Part shown: piece after piece, positions 61,281 to 64,000 of the stretch | How positions within the stretch are numbered: position 1 is the first letter of the stretch | Layout: the number at the start of each line of letters is the position of its first letter | Assembly (NCBI RefSeq): GCF_000004075.3 | Contig: NC_026656.2 | Span: forward strand, 2,108,001 to 2,172,000 | DNA: 64,000 bases | From: Cucumis sativus | Taxonomy: Eukaryota > Streptophyta > Magnoliopsida > Cucurbitales > Cucurbitaceae | Direction: 5' to 3' | Notes under the pieces: generated by a model | What the model saw: the letters and a program-made list of their open reading frames with translations, nothing else | Databases searched by the model: none | Told to the model about the DNA's origin: nothing | Translations under genes and position numbers: made by a program

Positions 61281-63806
61281 TTAATTTATTCTTAACAACA
61301 ATAATTTATATTATAAAACACGGTGACTTTAAATTAAAGTCTTCGTTAAATTTTAGAAAGAAAATGAAAATATTAGTTTTTCTTTCCTTGACTAAAATGT
61401 TTATTTAATAAATACATGTTGTAGCTAGATTCGATACACGTGAAAAAATTATAAACATTTCAAAATTTTCAACGTCTTCTTATTATTAAAGTCTACGATT
61501 AATGAGAAACAAAATAGATATTATATGAACCAACACATGAAGTTGTACATAATGTGTAGTTTACTCAATTTAAAAGAATGTATATACTTTAAATATTAAA
61601 GTTAGGTTCATATTAATTTTTCCACTAAATGCATCCACGTGAGAAATCTAATTTCTTAGACCCCTACAACTAATTAACATCTTAAATTCTTTTGGTTGCT
61701 ATTACCTAATAAGCTTTATTTACCATTTAAAGAATATAACATTTTTTTTTTTTAATTTCAACCTAAGAAAAGTTGGTTTTTTTTTTTCTTTCTAATTAAA
61801 GTTAAAATTTTACTCATATCAACAAAGAATTCAAATTGAAACCAAAAAGTTGAGAATATAATTTTGTTAACTTTCAATTTATTTAAAATATAATTGGAAA
61901 AAAAGTCAAAGGTTAAGTAAAAAGGAACCAAAGACAATATAATGATATATAAATTAAATTTCATTGGTCAAATTTCAATAACAACATTAAATTATAGTGT
62001 TAGGTTTTTACTTAAAAAGAAATTAAAGATATATTATAATGCTCCATGGAACGTATTAGAGCTTCCTTCAATTATAACCTTATGATAACGTAATTATGCG
62101 GTTCCTTCTTGTAATAAACTCCTATGTTTGTAATTAATTTAAAAAGATATTTCCACCACACTAGAATTATTAAAATAAACGTACAATCCAAAACTTTACA
62201 TAACAATTACATTTACATGTAACTAACATTTTTATAATACCAAATAGTCCAAAATTCAAATTAGAATTTGAGAACCGATGGCTCCTACATTCTCCTGTAT
62301 CTCCTACGATCTCACAATGTTATTCTTGTTTGTCTTCAAAATTTAATAGAATAAAATTTGTTCTTAATAATTTTTAAAAATATTTATAAAAAACTAGTAG
62401 ATTGAAAATTATTTTAAAAAAATAGGACAATTTTTTTGTTTCTATTGGTTTCAAACTTTTTGTGGGAGACAACTTCTCAACTCACTAAAAATGTTTTTAT
62501 CTTTTTTTTATCGTTTTGAACATATTTTTTAACACTCATTTAACATTTTTTTTAATCTTTTCATCTTAAATAAATAACTAATAAAATAAATTGCATTTAT
62601 TTAAATAATTTTTGGATGATTGATTTTTTCATTCAGATTAAGATTTACCTTTTTAGTTTTTTTCTTTTTTTTTTTTTGGTATTCTTCTATGTATTTATAA
62701 GATAGTTTCATAAATGTTTTATTCTAAAAAGTGTTATGTTTTTTTTTTTTTATCATTACTAACAAAAATTGTATTTTTGTTAAAAAAGACCAAGTAAATT
62801 TATAAAAGAAAATAAATATTTGAAGTAATCAAATTTGGTTCCTTGCTAAGATTACATTCAAAACCATTCATTTATTAGTTCTTCCATTGGTAGACATTTT
62901 TTTAAATATCATATTAACTAACTGAATTGATAAATTTTAACTTATATATTATTAATTACGTTGACTTTTTTGTCTTTAATTTCAAATTAATTAATTAATT
63001 AATATTTTGATGATAACAAATCTAATTTTTTATTGACAATTTTATTATTTTGAATGGTCCATAAGGTAGAGCTTGAAACAATGGTTTTGACGCATCTTGA
63101 ATCACCAAAATCAAAATTCAAACGAATAAAATATTGCTAAAAGAAGCCTAACGAAAAAAAATACTTGAGATGGTAACGTGGTGACCAAGTATTCAATTTG
63201 AACCAAGTAAAGAAAGTCACTTGAAGTAATGAATGAGTAAACTTTTCACTTCTCAAAAAGTGCAAAAGACAACATTGTTAATCTCTTTAAAGCTTCCAAT
63301 TTTTATTTTTTTCCATCTTGTGATTGAGAGAATTCTTATTGTATTGTGATGATTAATGATTGAGAGCTTCAAATTGTATACTCACTATCTTGGAGAGTTT
63401 TCTTTTGTGTGATTTAACACTTCAACATATTGTAACGATACTCGTGAAAAGAATCGGGTTTGCTCTTGAACCCAAAAAAGGAGCAAGTAGCGATTTGACT
63501 ATAATCAATTAAAATTTCAAGAGGTGCTTGTAAAAGTGGATTAATGTTGAGTTTAACCGACCACTCTAAAATTGAAGTGTCTTTTTCTCTAACCTTTTTT
63601 ATAATTATTTTTCATTTAATTTTAATTACATACTTTCGTTCATATTTTTTTTTATCAATAATGTTATTTAACATATTTTAGAATTTATTTTTATTTTAAA
63701 AATTATCTAATTAATTTAATTTAGATTTATTTGTTAAAAATTTAATTAAACCCTAATCATGTATAAGATTACATCCAACAAACTAATGAATAAACTTTTC
63801 AAAATT

Positions 63807-63939
63807 TAATCATAAGTAAATTAATTATTTTAAGTCAAACAATTAACTAAAAACAAGCATTAGTGAAATATTTTAATCATAAGTAAATTAATTATTTTAA
63901 ATCAAACAATTAACTAAAAACAAGCATTAGTGAAATATT
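63807..63939. repeat. 67-bp tandem repeat, two copies
   Basis: TAATCATAAGTAAATTAATT through AACAAGCATTAGTGAAATATT occurs at 63807-63873 and again at 63874-63939 with about one internal change (AAGTCAAAC versus AAATCAAAC). A recent local duplication in spacer DNA. Confidence 0.9.
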
Positions 63940-64000
63940 AAGTGCAAAATGTAAACACATTGTAGGTCCCCTTGAAACTCTAGTAATTATTTGGGTCTTA

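Larger units (their letters stand above)
56334..64000. other. 7.7-kb gene-free right end
   Basis: Beyond the bZIP promoter I find no supported gene. The longest frame, 102 codons at 57596-57904 (minus), has no domain I recognise. The region holds a diverged duplicated block (58180-58385 and 59310-59505), two MITE-like elements (60325-60545 and about 61085-61280), a 67-bp tandem repeat (63807-63939) and many homopolymer runs. Confidence 0.55.

Overview
This is nuclear DNA from a eudicot plant. It is very AT-rich, its genes have GT-AG introns, and its proteins are plant-specific: a barwin PR-4, two Aux/IAA repressors, a PLS-class PPR protein and a group C bZIP. The gene set and repeats would suit a cucurbit such as Cucumis, but that is inference. 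I see no virus, plasmid or bacterial DNA.

Eight genes are supported, and I joined their exons by splice signals and reading frame. Left part, minus strand: a class II PR-4 (285-837), an equilibrative nucleoside transporter of the ENT1/ENT8 type (4530-6511), a mitochondrial aldehyde dehydrogenase of family 2B with 11 exons (7327-10691), and an IAA16-like repressor with 5 exons (14847-18757). Right part: an IAA4/IAA3-like repressor with 4 exons on the plus strand (32678-33731), the Mediator tail subunit MED14/SWP with 8 exons on the plus strand (37248-47872), a single-exon PPR protein (49233-51188, minus) and a CPRF2/bZIP10/25-like factor with 6 exons (52180-56333, minus). I found no gene in the last 7.6 kb.

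Two large-scale observations stand out. First, PR-4, IAA16, MED14 and the PPR gene occur in the same order as Arabidopsis At3g04720 to At3g04750 (identifiers from memory), so this looks like an old collinear block, here with ENT, ALDH and IAA4-like genes interspersed. Second, the two Aux/IAA genes stand head to head 13.9 kb apart. Arabidopsis has such pairs (IAA1/IAA14, IAA2/IAA7, IAA3/IAA17), but its IAA16 has no partner beside it. The gap has no coding gene but holds several GC-richer islands with TCP-type GTGGGNCC sites, GA/CT tracts, a hairpin candidate and a CACTA-like transposon end.

The spacers carry degraded mobile DNA: an inverted-repeat element at about 35.1-36.0 kb, a minisatellite at 13.2-13.75 kb, hAT-like and other MITE remnants near 60.3 and 61.2 kb, a SINE-like fragment near 22.5 kb, and many microsatellites. 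Functionally, the Aux/IAA pair acts in auxin repression, MED14 in general transcription, PR-4 in defence, ALDH2B in mitochondrial aldehyde oxidation, ENT in nucleoside transport, the PPR in organelle RNA metabolism, and the bZIP in ACGT-element gene control.
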